A stretch of DNA of 64,000 bases from Paraburkholderia sp. BL10I2N1 (GCF_004361815.1 NZ_SNWA01000001.1:558001-622000); one strand, 5' to 3'; counted from the first letter of the stretch, positions 27,837 to 37,340 are shown. Program-made: numbers and translations. The notes: generated from the sequence alone by a model not told the origin.

Positions 27837-28294
27837 CAGAATGCTCCCGGGCGGCGCGGCACCATCAGACGATGCTCGCCATGCTGGACGACATTTCCGT
27901 CCTGATTAATCAGTTCGGACGGCAGTACGACGATCCCCCAGCCGGGGCGGCTCTTGCTCGCGCGCATCGTGCCCACACTGAATTTCACGTACAGCACGTC
28001 ATTGACCTTGATCGGCAGGTTGAAGTCCCACGTCCAGCCGAGCGACATACCCGGCAGGAAGCGGTAGTCGCTCTGTGTCTTGAGCCCATCGGCGATAGAC
28101 AGGCCAAACAGACCGTGTGCAACGATCGAACCGAAGTGGCTCGCGTTTGCGTATTCCTCGTCCACATGAACCGGTGTGTGATCGCCTGTCAGGTCCGCAT
28201 AGGCCAGAATGCGTTCCTTCGTTACCGTGTAGTTCGGGCTCACGCAGTCGTCGCCCTCGCGGGCATCGTCCCAATATTTATCGACGATCGTCAT
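27836..28294 (-). CDS. MaoC-family (R)-specific enoyl-CoA hydratase
   Basis: 152 residues, hot-dog fold. The hydratase-2 motif is present as YADLTGDHTPVHVDEEYA followed by GSIVAHGLFGLSIADGL, with the Asp/His catalytic pair. It lies one base after the VOC gene and overlaps the CoA-transferase by one base (TGATG). Likely hydrates or dehydrates the CoA ester made by the neighbouring transferase. Confidence 0.88.
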   Translation of the reverse strand: MTIVDKYWDDAREGDDCVSPNYTVTKERILAYADLTGDHTPVHVDEEYANASHFGSIVAHGLFGLSIADGLKTQSDYRFLPGMSLGWTWDFNLPIKVNDVLYVKFSVGTMRASKSRPGWGIVVLPSELINQDGNVVQHGEHRLMVPRRPGAF

Positions 28295-28295
28295 C

Positions 28296-28688
28296 TCAAA
28301 CCTCCGAGCGTGGATTAATGTCCAGTGCCCGCACCACGCACGATGCGGGCTTGGCCTGGATCAGTTCGACGGCGAGGCCGTCCGGGAGGCGCAACCAGTT
28401 ACGTCCCTGTGGCATTTCGCTGACGTCATACTTTTGCGCTGCAGCCAGCGCGGCCTCCATGTCTTCACACATCACTCCGAGGTGGCCGAGGCGACCTTCA
28501 GGCGCGTCATGCTGGGGGTTATGGATGAACTGCAAACCGCCGAGCGTCCAGTACTGTCGTGGGTCATCGACGGTGCCGTCGACCTCGCGCATCGTCATGC
28601 CGAGAACGTCTTCGAAAAAGCGGATGTGCCAGTGGATGTCCTTCACCCAGATGGCGACATGCTCCAGATAAGCCTTGCTGCCGTTCAT
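28296..28688 (-). CDS. VOC-family (glyoxalase/dioxygenase fold) protein
   Basis: 130 residues from the ATG overlapping the panE-like stop. One pair of beta-alpha-beta-beta-beta units: LEHVAIWVKDIHWHIRFFED with the first metal His, LGHLGVMCEDMEAALAAA with the second His, and LPDGLAVELIQA with the Glu. Metal-dependent lyase, isomerase or dioxygenase; the reaction is not evident. Longer upstream frames are shadows of the neighbouring gene. Confidence 0.83.
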   Translation of the reverse strand: MNGSKAYLEHVAIWVKDIHWHIRFFEDVLGMTMREVDGTVDDPRQYWTLGGLQFIHNPQHDAPEGRLGHLGVMCEDMEAALAAAQKYDVSEMPQGRNWLRLPDGLAVELIQAKPASCVVRALDINPRSEV

Positions 28689-29635
28689 GCGGTTGTCTCC
28701 CTGTGTTGTCGGTCGGTCATGGCTCGCTCGATGCCCTTGATGCACGCCACCAGCGTCGCGTTGACGGGCGTCGGCACGCCGTGCCGTTGTCCCCAGCGCA
28801 CGACCGCGCCATTGATAAAGTCGATTTCGGTGATGGAGCCTTTTTCGAGGCTTTGCAGCATCGAAGTCTTGAAGGTGGGGGATAGCCCCGCGCCGGCGAG
28901 GGTCCACGGGCGTTCGGGATCGGTGGTGGAGAGCGTTATGCCTGCGGCCCGGGCGACCGCGATCGCTTCGGCGACTGCCGCGAGCGCCGCGGTCTTCAGA
29001 AGCGGTTCGTCGTAAAGCTGACCGTAGGTCAGGCCGGTGGTGGCCGTCAGCGCGCCGGTTGCGACATTGACCAGCAGCTTGTCCCACATCGTGTCGAGGA
29101 TGTTGTCGCTGACCGTGGTGGCCAGTCCGGCGGCGTTGAAGGTTTCAGCGATCGCCGTCACGCGGGAAGTGATCCGGCGATCGAGTTCGCCGATGTAAGT
29201 CGCCTTGCCAGCGACGCCGGACTCGATGTGCCCAGGATTGCGCATCACGCCGCCGACGTATGTCTTGCCGGCCAGCACGCGCTCGCGCCCCACGATATCG
29301 GCGAGCACCTCTTCGTGCCCAAGGCCGTTCTGCAACGACAGGACCAGCGTGTCGGGTCCGATCAGCTCGTGGGCGCCGCGCATCGCCGCATCGGTATGAA
29401 ATGACTTGACCAGCACGACGACCAGATCGACGGAGCCGGCCTCCGCAGCCCGCGTCGCCGCGCGGACTGTCACGCGACGTGAGCCGTTCGCATCGTCTAC
29501 GCGGAGACCATCGCGTCGCATGGCCTCTATGTGTGCCGCCGAGCGGTTCAGCAGCCAGACTTCGTTGCCGCCTTCGGTCAGCGTCGCGCCAATGGCGCAG
29601 CCTAGAGCACCCGCACCAAGAATCGCAATCTTCAC
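28685..29635 (-). CDS. 2-dehydropantoate 2-reductase-like (ApbA/PanE family) dehydrogenase
   Basis: 316 residues from a GTG with GGAG upstream; longer starts lack a site. Rossmann motif KIAILGAGALGCAIGATL at the N-terminus, VVLVKSFHTDAAM, LSLQNGLGHEEVL, and the C-terminal domain Lys in MWDKLLVNVATGALTATTG. In this operon it probably reduces a pathway ketoacid, not ketopantoate. First gene of the operon, divergent from the LysR gene. Confidence 0.85.
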   Translation of the reverse strand: MKIAILGAGALGCAIGATLTEGGNEVWLLNRSAAHIEAMRRDGLRVDDANGSRRVTVRAATRAAEAGSVDLVVVLVKSFHTDAAMRGAHELIGPDTLVLSLQNGLGHEEVLADIVGRERVLAGKTYVGGVMRNPGHIESGVAGKATYIGELDRRITSRVTAIAETFNAAGLATTVSDNILDTMWDKLLVNVATGALTATTGLTYGQLYDEPLLKTAALAAVAEAIAVARAAGITLSTTDPERPWTLAGAGLSPTFKTSMLQSLEKGSITEIDFINGAVVRWGQRHGVPTPVNATLVACIKGIERAMTDRQHRETTA

Positions 29636-29730
29636 TGTCGTCTCCTTAATCTGGAGATCAAGATACGATTCGGTGCTCATATCCGCAATGCAATGGATAC
29701 AATGACATCATTGCGCCAAACAATATCGCT

Positions 29731-30636
29731 ATGGACCCGGCAGAACTCCCCGATCTGAAGCTGCTGCAGCTTTTCGATCTTCTCTACGATGTCCGCAGCG
29801 TCACGCGCGTCGCGGAGCAACTCGGACAGAGTCAGCCGACGATCAGCATCTGGCTCGGGCGTTTGAGGGAGCATCTGCAAGACCCGCTGTTCATACGTAC
29901 GCCTGCCGGCATGGCGCCGACGCCGCAAGCCGATGCGCTGATCGGTCCGTGCCGGGAGATACTCGAATCACTGCGGCGCTTCGCTGCGTGGGAGATTGCA
30001 TTCGACCCCACCACCGCAAAGCGGCGGTTCCGCATTTGCATGACCGACGCGAGCCACATCACGCTTCTTCCGCGCATGCTGGCGCACGTGCGCGCGCAGG
30101 CGCCGGGGATCCGTCTCGAAGCGGCCAGGATCGACGGCAATACCGAACGCGCGCTGGAATCAGGTGAGGCAGACCTTGCGATCGGTCACGTGCCCTGGCT
30201 CGGCGGCGGCATTTATCAGCAGCAGTTGTACACGCAGGACTGGGTGTGTCTGATGAATAAGCATCATCCGCGCGTGCGCGGAAAGCTCGGGCTTGAGCAG
30301 TACCGCGCGGAAGGCCATGTCGCCATCGCGGCGGGGACCGGGGCGCAACTGCTGGAGCAGGCGGTTGTGCGTGAGCACGTTGAGCGGGACGTTGTACTCG
30401 AGCTGCCGGGTTTTCTCGGGCTGGGGGCGATCATCCAGACAACCGACCTAATCGCGACGCTGCCAAGGCATATCGGTGAGACGCTGGCGAGGGTAAATGA
30501 CCTGTCGGTGCATCCGTGTCCACTACCGGTGGAGGGATTTTCGGTACGGCAGCACTGGCACGCCCGCTATCACCACGAAGCGGGAAATCGCTGGTTGCGC
30601 GATCTGGTGGCTCAGCTATTCAGCAGTTTGCGCTGA
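29731..30636 (+). CDS. LysR-type transcriptional regulator
   Basis: 301 residues. N-terminal HTH: LKLLQLFDLLYDVRSVTRVA, then EQLGQSQPTISIWLGRLREH. C-terminal PBP2-like effector domain. It is divergent from the panE-VOC-maoC-caiB-aroE operon with a 95-bp shared control region, the classical layout for a LysR activator of the adjacent operon. Domain order resembles the NodD/LinR-type group. Confidence 0.9.
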   Translation: MDPAELPDLKLLQLFDLLYDVRSVTRVAEQLGQSQPTISIWLGRLREHLQDPLFIRTPAGMAPTPQADALIGPCREILESLRRFAAWEIAFDPTTAKRRFRICMTDASHITLLPRMLAHVRAQAPGIRLEAARIDGNTERALESGEADLAIGHVPWLGGGIYQQQLYTQDWVCLMNKHHPRVRGKLGLEQYRAEGHVAIAAGTGAQLLEQAVVREHVERDVVLELPGFLGLGAIIQTTDLIATLPRHIGETLARVNDLSVHPCPLPVEGFSVRQHWHARYHHEAGNRWLRDLVAQLFSSLR

Positions 30637-30712
30637 CGTTTCGCTTGACGTCGATCGTCGTGGCGTCGCGAGAGGTACTGCCTTCTTGTCGTGCGGAGAA
30701 TGGGCCTGGCGC

Positions 30713-30805
30713 TTACGTCTTCCACAATGCGAACTCTCCATGCGCAAGTTCCTGTTCGAGAAAGTCGACGCAGACGCGCAGCGTTGGCGACTGCGTCGAG
30801 CGTGC
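30713..30805 (-). pseudogene. C-terminal remnant of another LysR regulator
   Basis: The minus-strand frame ends STQSPTLRVCVDFLEQELAH and then GEFALWKT before a stop. LRVFVDFL-type endings are typical of LysR C-termini. Nothing of the rest of the gene remains nearby. Confidence 0.4.
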
Positions 30806-31303
30806 TGCTGACATCGTTCCGCCGTTTTACGTGCGGCCCGCCAAGACTCTCCTGTGTCAAGTTCGATGCTCACCCGGACGGCGATCGGCCACCTGATCGT
30901 CGGTTCTATCCCCGGGACCGGCCGTTCAGTTGACGTAGCATCGAACGGCCCTCGCAGGGTTGGGCGCGGGAAAGCATATCAGTCAGTATGTGGGCATGGG
31001 GAACTGGTGTATGAGGATCTGCTTGATGCGTAGATTGCGACCGACGCCGCGGATCGCCCGCCCGACGTCTGCGTACGCCGTTTCGCGTTGTGCCAGGTTG
31101 CCGGTGACGTCGCACCGGCTCTATGAAGCCGACACTCGAGGGGAATTCGGCAGCATTGCCTTGTTGAATTGAACTGAATGCGGGTTTTTCTCGAACGTGT
31201 CGAGATTGGCTGGCCTGAAGCGCATCCGGTCAGGCGAGAGCGAAATTTCGACACGGACAGGTCGGTTTAAGGGTTTAAGTTGCGAGCGCGGGCCGAGTTC
31301 TCG
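30806..31303. other. Gene-free stretch with coding-like relics
   Basis: No gene recognised. On the minus strand the pieces RPANLDTFEKNPHSVQFNKA (about 31175-31235) and RETAYADVGRAIRGVGRNLR followed by a stop near 30985 look protein-like but lack family and start. Confidence 0.35.
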
Positions 31304-31543
31304 CTAGGATGTATTTTTCAGCACGACTTGTCCGAGGCGGCTGTTCTCAAGCGCGAGAGACGCGGCTGCGCAGGCTCGCGCCTCCTGGCGATCCCCCTCC
31401 AGCGAGGCGCGCACTGCGCGAAGAATGAGGCGTCGCGCTTGCGTTTCGGCGCGGCGGACGAGCGTGAGATCGCAGCCGCAGCGAAGGCACGCCGCGGACT
31501 CGCCCAGGCGGGCTCGGCACCCAGGGCAGCGTTCCAAACTCAC
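31304..31543 (-). CDS. Zinc-ribbon protein at the end of the HscC operon
   Basis: 79 residues. N-terminal zinc ribbon with two Cys pairs (RCPGCRARLG and CLRCGC), then a basic helical part (RAVRASLEGDRQEARACAAA) resembling a single helical repeat. The start overlaps the hscC stop by 4 bp, so it is made with the chaperone. It may deliver or recognise clients; no family name assigned. Confidence 0.75.
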   Translation of the reverse strand: MSLERCPGCRARLGESAACLRCGCDLTLVRRAETQARRLILRAVRASLEGDRQEARACAAASLALENSRLGQVVLKNTS

Positions 31544-33294
31544 GCCTCCAGGTAGTACAGGAGGTCGGCGAGAGACGCCATCGCCGCTCGCAATGACGCA
31601 TCGTCTCCGTCCAGGGCGTCCCGGACAGCCTCGATCGCGTCGACCAGGTCTTCTGCGTCCTCCGCGCCGGCCTTCTCGAGCAGGCGCTCGGCCTTTTCCA
31701 CCAGGGCGCGCGCTTCCACGCCCAGACGGCGGCTATCGCTCTGGCGGTCGCGTTCGGGCGCGCGGGCCCCCTCGTGTTCGACGAACAGCGCGTGAACCCG
31801 ATTGCGCGCCTCGTCGAGCTTGTCCTGCTCGAAGCGGGCGATGGCATTGGCAATGGTTATCGAGCGTTCGAGCCCGCTTTGCTTCTCGCGCGCCGTCACC
31901 TGTAGTATCCCGTTCAGATCAAGGGAGAGGCCAAGCACGATCGGATTGCCGGCCAGAGCGTTGCCCAGCAGGCCCTCGACAGTGAAACGGCCAATCTCGA
32001 TATTGTTCAGTGCGTCCGGGTCCTCTCCCTGGTATACGGTCACATCCACCCTCTCCTGACCATCGAACAGCGTATAGAAGACCTCGCTCCTGGTTACCGG
32101 GATGGGCGTGTTTTTGCGAATGAGCGGGACAAAGCAGTACGGGTAGGGCTCCCCGTTAAGCTCGGCGATGGCACTGGTGCCAAAGGTGTAGGGCGTCACG
32201 TCGATCAGTACAGTGTGCGTCTGGACACCAGCGATGAGCGCCGCCTGGATCGCCGCTCCCATGGCCACGCACAAGTCGGGATCCACTTCGCTGCGGGGCG
32301 GCAGCCCCAGAGCTTGTTCGAGGCGGCGCGCTACCAGCGGCGTGCGCGTGGCCCCGCCCACCAGGAGGATCTCGTCGATATCGGAAACGGTAAGACCGGC
32401 GCCGCTTAACGCCACGTGCACCGCGTCCAGGGTCTCGTCAATGTAGTGCTTGATCATCGCCTCGTAGTCGTCGCGGGAGATCTCCAGCGACAGGTGCACT
32501 GGCACACCTTCGTGCTCCAGCAGGTATTCTTCGGCGAAGGTGGCGTAGGGCTGGTCGGACAACGCGATTTTGACCGCTTCTGCTGCGCGCTGCAGCCGGG
32601 CCATGGCGGTGACGGACCGGCTGGCATCAACACCGATCGTCTCGTTGAGATGCTCGAGCGCAAGATCGACCAGCTTGCGGTCGAAATCGTCACCGCCAAG
32701 ATGGTTGTTGCCATGGCTTGCCAGCACCTCCACCACGTCGCTCTCGAGATTAACGACGGAAACATCGAAGGTGCCGCCGCCCAGATCGTACACCAGCGCC
32801 TTGCGCGCGCCCTTGTGGCGACTCTCGTAGGCAAGCGCTGCAGCGGTTGGCTCGTTGATGATGCGCACGACTTCCAGACCGGCAATCTCACCCGCTTCGC
32901 GGGTGGCCTGACGTTGCGCGTCTGAGAAGAAGGCCGGCACCGTGATCACGGCTCGCGTTACGGCATGGCCAAGGTGCGTTTCGGCGAGGCTCTTCAGCTG
33001 GCGCAGAATGATCGCCGAGATTTCCTGTGGCGCGTAGTCCGCCGTGCCCATCGTCACGCGCGCGCTTTCCCCCATGCGCCGTTTGATCGAACGCACCGTG
33101 CGATCCGGGTGCAACACATACTGGTTCTTCGCCGCTTCGCCAACGAGCAGCGTGCCGTCGTCGGCGATGCCCACCACCGAAGGCAGGATGGGTACGCCAC
33201 CGGACACCGGTATGACTTCCACGCGTCCGTCGCGCACCACGGCGATCTCGGAGTTGGTGGTGCCCAGATCGATACCGACAATGACCTCACTCAT
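31540..33294 (-). CDS. hscC: Hsp70-family chaperone, HscC type
   Basis: 584 residues, shorter than DnaK (about 638) and close to HscC. ATPase motifs complete: GIDLGTTNSEIAVV (residues 7-20), VYDLGGGTFDVSVV, LLVGGATRTPLVARRL. The substrate domain is present (TPYTFGTSAIA) with a short C-terminal lid and no EEVD tail. Its genes upstream encode GrpE-like, J-like and TPR proteins, all overlapping. This is a dedicated Hsp70 system distinct from housekeeping DnaKJ. Confidence 0.9.
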   Translation of the reverse strand: MSEVIVGIDLGTTNSEIAVVRDGRVEVIPVSGGVPILPSVVGIADDGTLLVGEAAKNQYVLHPDRTVRSIKRRMGESARVTMGTADYAPQEISAIILRQLKSLAETHLGHAVTRAVITVPAFFSDAQRQATREAGEIAGLEVVRIINEPTAAALAYESRHKGARKALVYDLGGGTFDVSVVNLESDVVEVLASHGNNHLGGDDFDRKLVDLALEHLNETIGVDASRSVTAMARLQRAAEAVKIALSDQPYATFAEEYLLEHEGVPVHLSLEISRDDYEAMIKHYIDETLDAVHVALSGAGLTVSDIDEILLVGGATRTPLVARRLEQALGLPPRSEVDPDLCVAMGAAIQAALIAGVQTHTVLIDVTPYTFGTSAIAELNGEPYPYCFVPLIRKNTPIPVTRSEVFYTLFDGQERVDVTVYQGEDPDALNNIEIGRFTVEGLLGNALAGNPIVLGLSLDLNGILQVTAREKQSGLERSITIANAIARFEQDKLDEARNRVHALFVEHEGARAPERDRQSDSRRLGVEARALVEKAERLLEKAGAEDAEDLVDAIEAVRDALDGDDASLRAAMASLADLLYYLEA

Positions 33295-33965
33295 GCTTGC
33301 ATTCCTTTCTTGTTCACGATGACCTCTGCGGCGCGCAACAGCTCCTGGCCATGCAGGAAACCCCGCCGCACTTCTCGCAGTACGATGCCCTCGGGCGCGT
33401 CTTGTGCCGACTCGACGCCGACCGCGCGCATGCGTTGCGGGTCGAGCCGCGCGCCGAGCGCATCAATGGGCCGCACCCGGTGGGTCGCGAGCAGTTCGTC
33501 GAGCCGCTGCAGTGTAAGCGTCAAGCCCAGGCCCTGGCTTTGCGCGAAGCGCGTGTCGCCGGGCACCATGCGGGCGAGCAGGGAAGGTCGCCGCGCTGCG
33601 GCGGCATCCACGCCGGCCTGCAGCCGGTCGCGCAGATCGAGCATGCCCAGCAGCAAGCGGCGCTCGGCCTCGCGCGTGGCCATAGCCGCCTGTTCGCGCG
33701 CACGTTCGAGATCGCGCGTGAGCCGTTCGTTGTGCTCACGCAGCGTCTCGCCGAAACTGCGCAGCTCCTCCAGCGCACTCTTGAACTGGCGCGACTCCAG
33801 GCGCACTTCGTTTTTCAGCACGGCCATCTCGGCAAGCAGCGTGCGCAGGTCGACGGGCTCGCCAGGCCCCTCATTCGAGTCCTCGTCGTCAGCCTCCCAG
33901 TGCTCCAGGCTCGCGCGAAACTCTTCGACGAGGCGTTCCTTTTCTTCGACATCGAGCAGCCTCAT
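33291..33965 (-). CDS. GrpE-like nucleotide exchange factor of the HscC operon
   Basis: 224 residues from the ATG overlapping the J-like stop; the frame upstream is a shadow. A long coiled coil (DLRTLLAEMAVLKNEVRLES, LRSFGETLREHNERLTRDLE) is followed by the GrpE C-terminal beta region (PEGIVLREVRRGFLHGQELL, then RAAEVIVN). The role should be ADP release from the HscC protein. The N-terminal coil is Glu/Arg-rich and differs from housekeeping GrpE. Confidence 0.82.
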   Translation of the reverse strand: MRLLDVEEKERLVEEFRASLEHWEADDEDSNEGPGEPVDLRTLLAEMAVLKNEVRLESRQFKSALEELRSFGETLREHNERLTRDLERAREQAAMATREAERRLLLGMLDLRDRLQAGVDAAAARRPSLLARMVPGDTRFAQSQGLGLTLTLQRLDELLATHRVRPIDALGARLDPQRMRAVGVESAQDAPEGIVLREVRRGFLHGQELLRAAEVIVNKKGMQA

Positions 33966-34252
33966 TTTCCCCCCAGGAGGCGGTAGAGACGCCGCTCGTC
34001 GGGGCAACCTGGGCGCATGTCGGCGCTCACGATCTCGAGCACTTCCTGCACTGTCGGCGCAGCCACGTCGAACAAGGCGTGAGCCCACCGGTCGCGCTCT
34101 GTGGCAATGGATTCATAGGCGGCGCGGACCCGTTCGAAGTGCAGGCGGTCGCGCTCGGGCGGGCAGGCACGGATCGCGGCAAGATAGGCGGCGCGGATCG
34201 CTTCATCGTCGGCGGTGTTGGCAACACCAAGCACGCGGTACGGATCAGTCAT
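33962..34252 (-). CDS. J-domain-like protein lacking the HPD motif
   Basis: 96 residues. The J-domain opening DPYRVLGVANTADDEAIRAA and the third helix region FERVRAAYESIATERDRWAH are clear. The loop that should hold His-Pro-Asp reads ACPPERD, with Pro-Pro-Glu (residues 31-33) in its place. HPD is needed to stimulate Hsp70 ATPase, so this protein may bind without stimulating, like Pam16-type J-like proteins, or use other contacts. It overlaps the TPR gene by 8 bp and grpE-like by 4. Confidence 0.8.
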   Translation of the reverse strand: MTDPYRVLGVANTADDEAIRAAYLAAIRACPPERDRLHFERVRAAYESIATERDRWAHALFDVAAPTVQEVLEIVSADMRPGCPDERRLYRLLGGK

Positions 34253-36743
34253 CGAACAGGTCCTTTTGCATGTCGGTCGGGGCTGTGCGGCGCTTGCGGC
34301 GCGGTGGCGGCTTAAGAGGCACAATCGGCTGCGGATCGGCATACGCTCCTGTGTCGCCCAGGCCAGGAGGCGGCCCGATGTCAGCGAGCAGTCCGATCAG
34401 AGCGCGAATGAACTGTTTCCTGTTGCCCCTGAAGTCTCGCCGCATCTCGTCGAACAGAGGCTTGCCCAGTTGCTTGCGGACCATCGCGAGGAAAGCATCC
34501 TCGCCGAGCGCGGCCAGCATCATCTCAAGCACCGTGCCCGCATCATCGCCGGGCAGCCCATCGAGGTAATCGTCGTCATCCTCGCCTGGCAACCCGATAT
34601 GTCCCGTAGCGGCAGCGAGCAGATCGTCCAGCCGCAACACTGTACGCTGGTCGCCGCTGGCCTGGGCGACTTCGAGCGCCTGGTCCAGCGCCAGCAGTTC
34701 GCGCTGCGGCATGCGCCAGGGATTCGCTCCGTAGGCGGCTGACGCCCTAAGGTAGACGAACACCGGTCGCGCCGGCCAGCGCTGCAGCGCTGCCTCGGCA
34801 TAGCGGCGCACCAGGGCGCGTTTGTTGTGCCGATGCAGCGCTTCACACACCACCAGTTGGTCGGACTCGGCAAACTGCGCCGCAGAGGCACCCCGGAGCG
34901 CGTCGCCGAGCAGGTCAAGCGCGGTTTGCACCGCTTTGTCGCCGACGCGCGTTGTGTTCAACGCATGCGCCAATGCCACGACTTCGGAAGCCGCGGGCAC
35001 CCTGTTGCGCTCAATACCGGCGCGCCGCAAGAGCGCCTTGGAATCGTGTCTGGTATGGGAGGCCTCAAGCACCAGATGAAAGCTTCCCACGAGCGCGCAA
35101 CCCATCTCGGCAAGACCCTCGCGCAACAGCGCATCGCCTTCCTCGCAACGCTCGTCGATGATGCCGCGCAGCAGCTTGATCGAGCCATGGTCGGCGTTGG
35201 TGCGTAGCCATTGCGCCGCTTCGTCCAGCTCGCGGCGCGCACTCACCGGATTGCGCGCCGCGATCTGTTTGCGCGCGTGGGAAAGATGGGCGTGGCCGAC
35301 CACGGTGCGCACCCGCGGGTTGATGGGATCGAGCTCCAGCACGCGCTTGGCCAGCGTCGCCGCCTTCTTGAATGCGCCGCTCGCCAGCGCGGTTTCCACG
35401 GCCTCAAGCAACACGTCGGCGTCGTCCGGGAAGCGCGCAAGCGCCGCTTCGAGACACTTGCGCAACTCCTTGGGCTCGGAACGAACGCGCAGGGCGCGTA
35501 TCAGCGTGAGGTGGGTTGCCCGGTCCTCCGGGTCCAGTTCGAGGCTCTGCGCTAGCCAGGCGAGGGCGTCCTCGTCGGGTGGCCCTCCCTGGTCGTAGCG
35601 AGAGCGTTCGTCGGCGAGACGGCGCAGCACCAGCGCGGCGCGGCCGCGCTGGGCCGGGTCTGCGCGGAGACGCTCAACCAGATTCAGCCAGTGGTCTTCG
35701 GCCTGTTCCGGATCCCGCTTTAACTCCGCTGCCAGGGCGAGGATGTGGTCCTTTTCGGCAGCGGACAGCACTCCAAAACTCGCCGGGTAGCTTTTCAGCC
35801 GCTCCGGAGCATGCGGCAAGAGGCGTCGGCAAAGCTGCGCCGCCCTGTCCGAAGGCAACGCGCTGCGGTGACGCACAAGCAGATCGTAGAGCATCGTCGC
35901 AGATGCTGGCCCGTCGCTCAGCCTGGCCAGTTCGAGCACGAGCGGCCGCCGCTCCTCGGGCCAGCCCTTTATATCGAGCACCAGCGCCCGGCCCTCGTCG
36001 TTCAGGCTGTGCAGCGACGCGAGCCACGCCTCGGCGGGCAGCACGCACACTCGGAGCACTGCGGCCAACCGTTCAAAGGGACCATCGGCCGGTATCCGGT
36101 TTAGCGCGACGTCGGCTTGCCTAGGGTCGGTCCCGTATAGCGAGAACGCCTTGAGGAGAGTCCGCAGGTCACGATAGGGGGAGCGGAATGGGATCGCCTG
36201 CACGTGTTCGGCCATGGCGGCGTCATCGCCCCGGGCAAACGCAGCAAGCGCCGCCCGGGCCGCGGCCCGATGGCGCAGGAGGGGGCTGTCCGCAGCCAAT
36301 CCCGTCAGGGCGCTCTCAGGCGCCACCAGGACTGCCGCAGCCACTTGCGTTTCCAGCTGCGTCTGCGCGTCGGGCGAAAGCTTCTGCGTTGCGCCGGCCA
36401 ACAGGCGTAGGGCCTGCTCGCCCCCTCCCGCCTTTAGCAGCCAGCCCACGTAAGGTCCTTCGATAAGCGGGGTGCCGCACATATCGGCGCGTGTGCGCCA
36501 CAGTGCCAACGCTTCGTTGATCATGCCCTTTTGCGCCAATTGCTCGGCGCGTCCGGCATATGCAGCGGCCAGGCCTTCTAGCCAGGCGGGCCTGCGCTCC
36601 TGTTTGAGCAGTTCCTTGTAATGCTCAATCGCCTCCCTGTAGCGCGACGCGCCCAGTGCCGCCTCGGCCTGTTCTGGCAGCACAGTCATTTTCGCGGCGG
36701 GAGGCGCGGCCGAGGCCTTGCTGGGTTTTTTCTTGCGCGACAT
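34245..36743 (-). CDS. Large TPR-repeat protein heading the HscC operon
   Basis: 832 residues from the ATG of MSRKKKPSKASAAPPAAKM; upstream open frame to 37442 is not coding. Helical repeats run throughout, such as EQAEAALGASRYREAIEHYK near the N-terminus and LAWLAQSLELDPEDRATHLT. The C-terminal acidic linker contains LPGEDDDDYLDGLPGDDAG. It ends TDMQKDLFDD. First gene of five overlapping ones; the TPR array probably gathers clients or anchors the chaperone complex. No signal peptide, so cytoplasmic. Confidence 0.85.
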   Translation of the reverse strand: MSRKKKPSKASAAPPAAKMTVLPEQAEAALGASRYREAIEHYKELLKQERRPAWLEGLAAAYAGRAEQLAQKGMINEALALWRTRADMCGTPLIEGPYVGWLLKAGGGEQALRLLAGATQKLSPDAQTQLETQVAAAVLVAPESALTGLAADSPLLRHRAAARAALAAFARGDDAAMAEHVQAIPFRSPYRDLRTLLKAFSLYGTDPRQADVALNRIPADGPFERLAAVLRVCVLPAEAWLASLHSLNDEGRALVLDIKGWPEERRPLVLELARLSDGPASATMLYDLLVRHRSALPSDRAAQLCRRLLPHAPERLKSYPASFGVLSAAEKDHILALAAELKRDPEQAEDHWLNLVERLRADPAQRGRAALVLRRLADERSRYDQGGPPDEDALAWLAQSLELDPEDRATHLTLIRALRVRSEPKELRKCLEAALARFPDDADVLLEAVETALASGAFKKAATLAKRVLELDPINPRVRTVVGHAHLSHARKQIAARNPVSARRELDEAAQWLRTNADHGSIKLLRGIIDERCEEGDALLREGLAEMGCALVGSFHLVLEASHTRHDSKALLRRAGIERNRVPAASEVVALAHALNTTRVGDKAVQTALDLLGDALRGASAAQFAESDQLVVCEALHRHNKRALVRRYAEAALQRWPARPVFVYLRASAAYGANPWRMPQRELLALDQALEVAQASGDQRTVLRLDDLLAAATGHIGLPGEDDDDYLDGLPGDDAGTVLEMMLAALGEDAFLAMVRKQLGKPLFDEMRRDFRGNRKQFIRALIGLLADIGPPPGLGDTGAYADPQPIVPLKPPPRRKRRTAPTDMQKDLFDD

Positions 36744-36958
36744 GGGATTGAAAAAGCGGGGTCGAAAGCGGGGCGCGGCAATGGCGCGTTTTGGTGGAGA
36801 GCCAGTCAGTCCTCTTGCCGCATGGTAGCGGATGTCGCTAAGGATGCGAAGTCTCAGCCTTGTCCAATGGCAAACGAGTCTGGGCGGGAAAGCGTGATTC
36901 CAACGGCAAAGGAGTCTGAGAGTGGGCTCGGGTCGATCGTTGAGGGATGGTGATCGAC

Positions 36959-37340
36959 ATGAATACAACAGAGCTCGCGACGATCGGGCAGGTGCGGGAG
37001 TTCCTTGCGGGGGTTTCCGGGGTGGAACTGAGGGTGCTTGAGGCCGACGGGCAGAGGCGCCGGCTCGTGGAGCACGTGCGGGAGTGGTTTCGGTACCTTC
37101 GGGCGCTCGCGTGCGGATCCCGGGGTGCTGTCTGAGTATATCCGGCGGGTGTCGGGGTATTCGAGGGCGCACGTGATCCGGCTGATTGCGCAGTTCCGGG
37201 AGACGAAAACGCTGGGGCTGCGCGAGCGCGGGACACGCACGCAGTTTGCGCGGCGCTACACGGACGAGGACGTGGCGCTGCTCGCGGAGCTCGACCGCCT
37301 GCACGAGACGCTCTCGGGGGCGGCGACGCGTTCGCGGCGC
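36959..37340 (+). pseudogene. Frameshifted N-terminal fragment of an integrase-type transposase
   Basis: MNTTELATIGQVREFLAGVS and then VEHVREWFRYLRALA is in one frame; VLSEYIRRVSGYSRAHVIRL, then ERGTRTQFARRYTDEDVALL continues in another. Homology stops near LHETLSGAATR. It is the helix-turn-helix N-terminus of an rve-type transposase without its catalytic core. Upstream, 36864-36930 has two imperfect copies of GGCAAA-GAGTCTG, probably the element's end. Confidence 0.7.
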
